Below, one piece after another: positions 14,069 to 14,982 of a stretch of DNA of 14,982 bases. The notes beneath the pieces were generated by a model. The model did no database searches. It saw nothing but the letters and a program-made list of their open reading frames with translations, and was not told the DNA's origin. The position numbers and the translations under genes were made by a program. This DNA is from JANOXC01 sp031418215 (GTDB lineage Bacteria > Bacteroidota > Bacteroidia > AKYH767-A > OLB10): the NCBI GenBank assembly GCA_031418215.1, contig JANOXC010000125.1, positions 1 through 14,982 on the forward strand. Reading direction: 5' to 3'. Each line of letters begins with the position of its first letter. Position 1 is the first letter of the stretch.

Positions 14069-14785
14069 ATGTCTCATAAATATTACGATGCCACCATTTT
14101 TAAAATAATTGATGAAAACGATGTAGTCCGTCGTTTTTTCATTAAAATGCCCCCTATAAGTGAATTCCAATTTAAAGCGGGTCAATTTATTATGCTCCAT
14201 CTCCCCATTGAATCGAAGATTCCCAATAGGGCCTATTCCATTGCATCTGCACCAAATGATGATAGTACTTTTGAAATTTGTATTATCTTAAAGCAAGACG
14301 GATTGGGTACTCCCTACATTTTTGAACACTACAAAGTTGGAATGACAATAAAAGTTTCAAAAGCATTGGGGAAATTTCAACTTCCGGAAGTTATAGATCG
14401 CGATATTTGTTTCCTATGTACAGGAACAGGAATTGCACCTTTGAGGTCGCAATTATGGGATATTGTAAATAAGAATCTTCCGCATAAGAATATATATATG
14501 GTATTCGGTAATCGATGGGAGAAAGATGTTTTATACAGGAAGGAGTTGGAAGACCTCCAGAAAAGCCATCCTTCCTTTAAGTTCTACCCTGTCCTATCCC
14601 GACAGAATGAAGGTTGGAAAGGAAGAACAGGTTATATTCATGCCGTTTATGAAGAACTTTTTGCTGATAAGAGACCAGCTTATTTTTATATATGCGGATG
14701 GTCGGATATGCTGAAAGAAGCACGCCACCGATTGAAGGATATGGGCTATGATAAACAATACATCAAGTTTGAATCTTATGATTGA
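14069..14785 (+). CDS. Ferredoxin-NADP(+) reductase-like FAD/NAD(P)-binding oxidoreductase
   Basis: Cytoplasmic flavoenzyme of the ferredoxin reductase superfamily, 238 residues. The N-terminal beta-barrel (about 1-105) binds FAD, with RAYSIAS at 54-60 as the RxYS flavin motif preceded by FKAGQFIMLHLP. The Rossmann-like NAD(P) domain (about 112-238) has CTGTGIAPLRS at 117-127, FGNRWEKDVLY at 146-156 and YICGWSDMLKEAR at 207-219, the CGxxxM nicotinamide-side motif. It ends FESYD, with an aromatic residue near the C-terminus as in FNR. No ferredoxin or flavodoxin domain is fused. Typical activity is electron exchange between NAD(P)H and a small carrier such as ferredoxin. It follows a complex I cluster lacking the NADH module, so a link to complex I electron supply is possible, but this is speculation. 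Confidence 0.85.
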   Translation: MSHKYYDATIFKIIDENDVVRRFFIKMPPISEFQFKAGQFIMLHLPIESKIPNRAYSIASAPNDDSTFEICIILKQDGLGTPYIFEHYKVGMTIKVSKALGKFQLPEVIDRDICFLCTGTGIAPLRSQLWDIVNKNLPHKNIYMVFGNRWEKDVLYRKELEDLQKSHPSFKFYPVLSRQNEGWKGRTGYIHAVYEELFADKRPAYFYICGWSDMLKEARHRLKDMGYDKQYIKFESYD

Positions 14786-14794
14786 AAAAAATCA

Positions 14795-14818
14795 ACGAAT
14801 TACGAATTGCTACGAATT
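14795..14818. repeat. ACGAATT repeat tract
   Basis: ACGAATT occurs at 14795-14801 and 14802-14808 in tandem, and again at 14812-14818 after a 3-base interruption. The tract starts ten bases after the stop codon of the flavoenzyme. It is another short degenerate period-7 tract with its own unit. Confidence 0.6.
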
Positions 14819-14909
14819 TACTAATGAATAACACTTACAATCAGATTTTTTTTATATTCAGGAAAATCGACTATAATTTAAACTATTTTAAAATATATAA
14901 TTAATCATT

Positions 14910-14982
14910 AGTGTCCGGTTAAAAGTCAAAGATAATCAACTGATTAGGATTTGTGTTAGGGAAATCAGTTGAATTTAGATCT
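14910..14982. other. Right-edge intergenic DNA with possible insertion-sequence end and a 10-bp hairpin
   Basis: The string GTGTCCGGTTAAAA begins at 14911 and resembles terminal inverted repeats of some insertion sequences, from general memory only. It is followed by a perfect 10-bp inverted repeat (TCAACTGATT at 14936-14945, AATCAGTTGA at 14963-14972). No transposase gene or second terminal repeat is inside the window, so an insertion sequence starting here and running off the edge is only a possibility. Confidence 0.25.

Overview
The window comes from a member of the Bacteroidota, most likely a Chitinophagales/Sphingobacteriales-like lineage. The grounds are AT-rich DNA, a secreted protein with a C-terminal type IX secretion sorting domain, A-rich leaders with few Shine-Dalgarno sequences, and a divergent aroQ/xerD pair. 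The assignment is inference; no 16S or other marker gene is present.

Layout. A truncated C-terminus, probably of a universal stress protein, enters from the left (1-99). Next come aroQ (minus strand) and xerD (plus strand), then a long plus-strand respiratory complex I cluster: nuoA, nuoB, a T9SS cargo gene, nuoC, nuoD, a repeat element, nuoH, a four-helix-bundle (S23/IVP family) gene flanked by repeats, nuoI, J, K, L, M and N. After nuoN lie a repeat tract, an unnamed gene with a Thr/Pro-rich linker, and a ferredoxin-NADP reductase-like flavoenzyme. No nuoE, nuoF or nuoG is present, so the cluster encodes the 11-subunit form of complex I without the NADH-oxidising module. The electron donor cannot be read from the window; the flavoenzyme next door is one speculative candidate.

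The most unusual feature is what fills the intergenic spaces. Several consist of degenerate short tandem repeats with a strict 7-bp period. Upstream of nuoH there are 18 consecutive heptamers (AAANNNN, mostly AAACNNN) without a phase break; upstream of nuoI there are 12 (AAACNNN). In both arrays the last heptamer contains the start codon in the same place (AAAC-ATG and AAAC-TTG). Opposite each array, just after the preceding stop codon, lie complementary heptamers (NNNGTTT or AAAGTTT), so each element can fold into a long hairpin that tolerates shifts of register. In the nuoH-nuoI gap the four-helix-bundle gene sits between the two arms. This is the layout of 23S rRNA intervening sequences, whose loops encode proteins of the same family, but here it lies inside a protein-coding operon. 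Related period-7 tracts with other unit sequences occur between aroQ and xerD, after nuoN, and apparently inside the coding region of the 170-residue unnamed protein. A period-9 tract lies between the stress-protein gene and aroQ.

How the genes work together: NuoB, C, D and I form the peripheral arm carrying electrons to quinone, and NuoA, H, J, K, L, M and N form the proton-pumping membrane arm. XerD and AroQ are housekeeping genes. The T9SS cargo gene and the four-helix-bundle gene look like later insertions into an otherwise tight operon.
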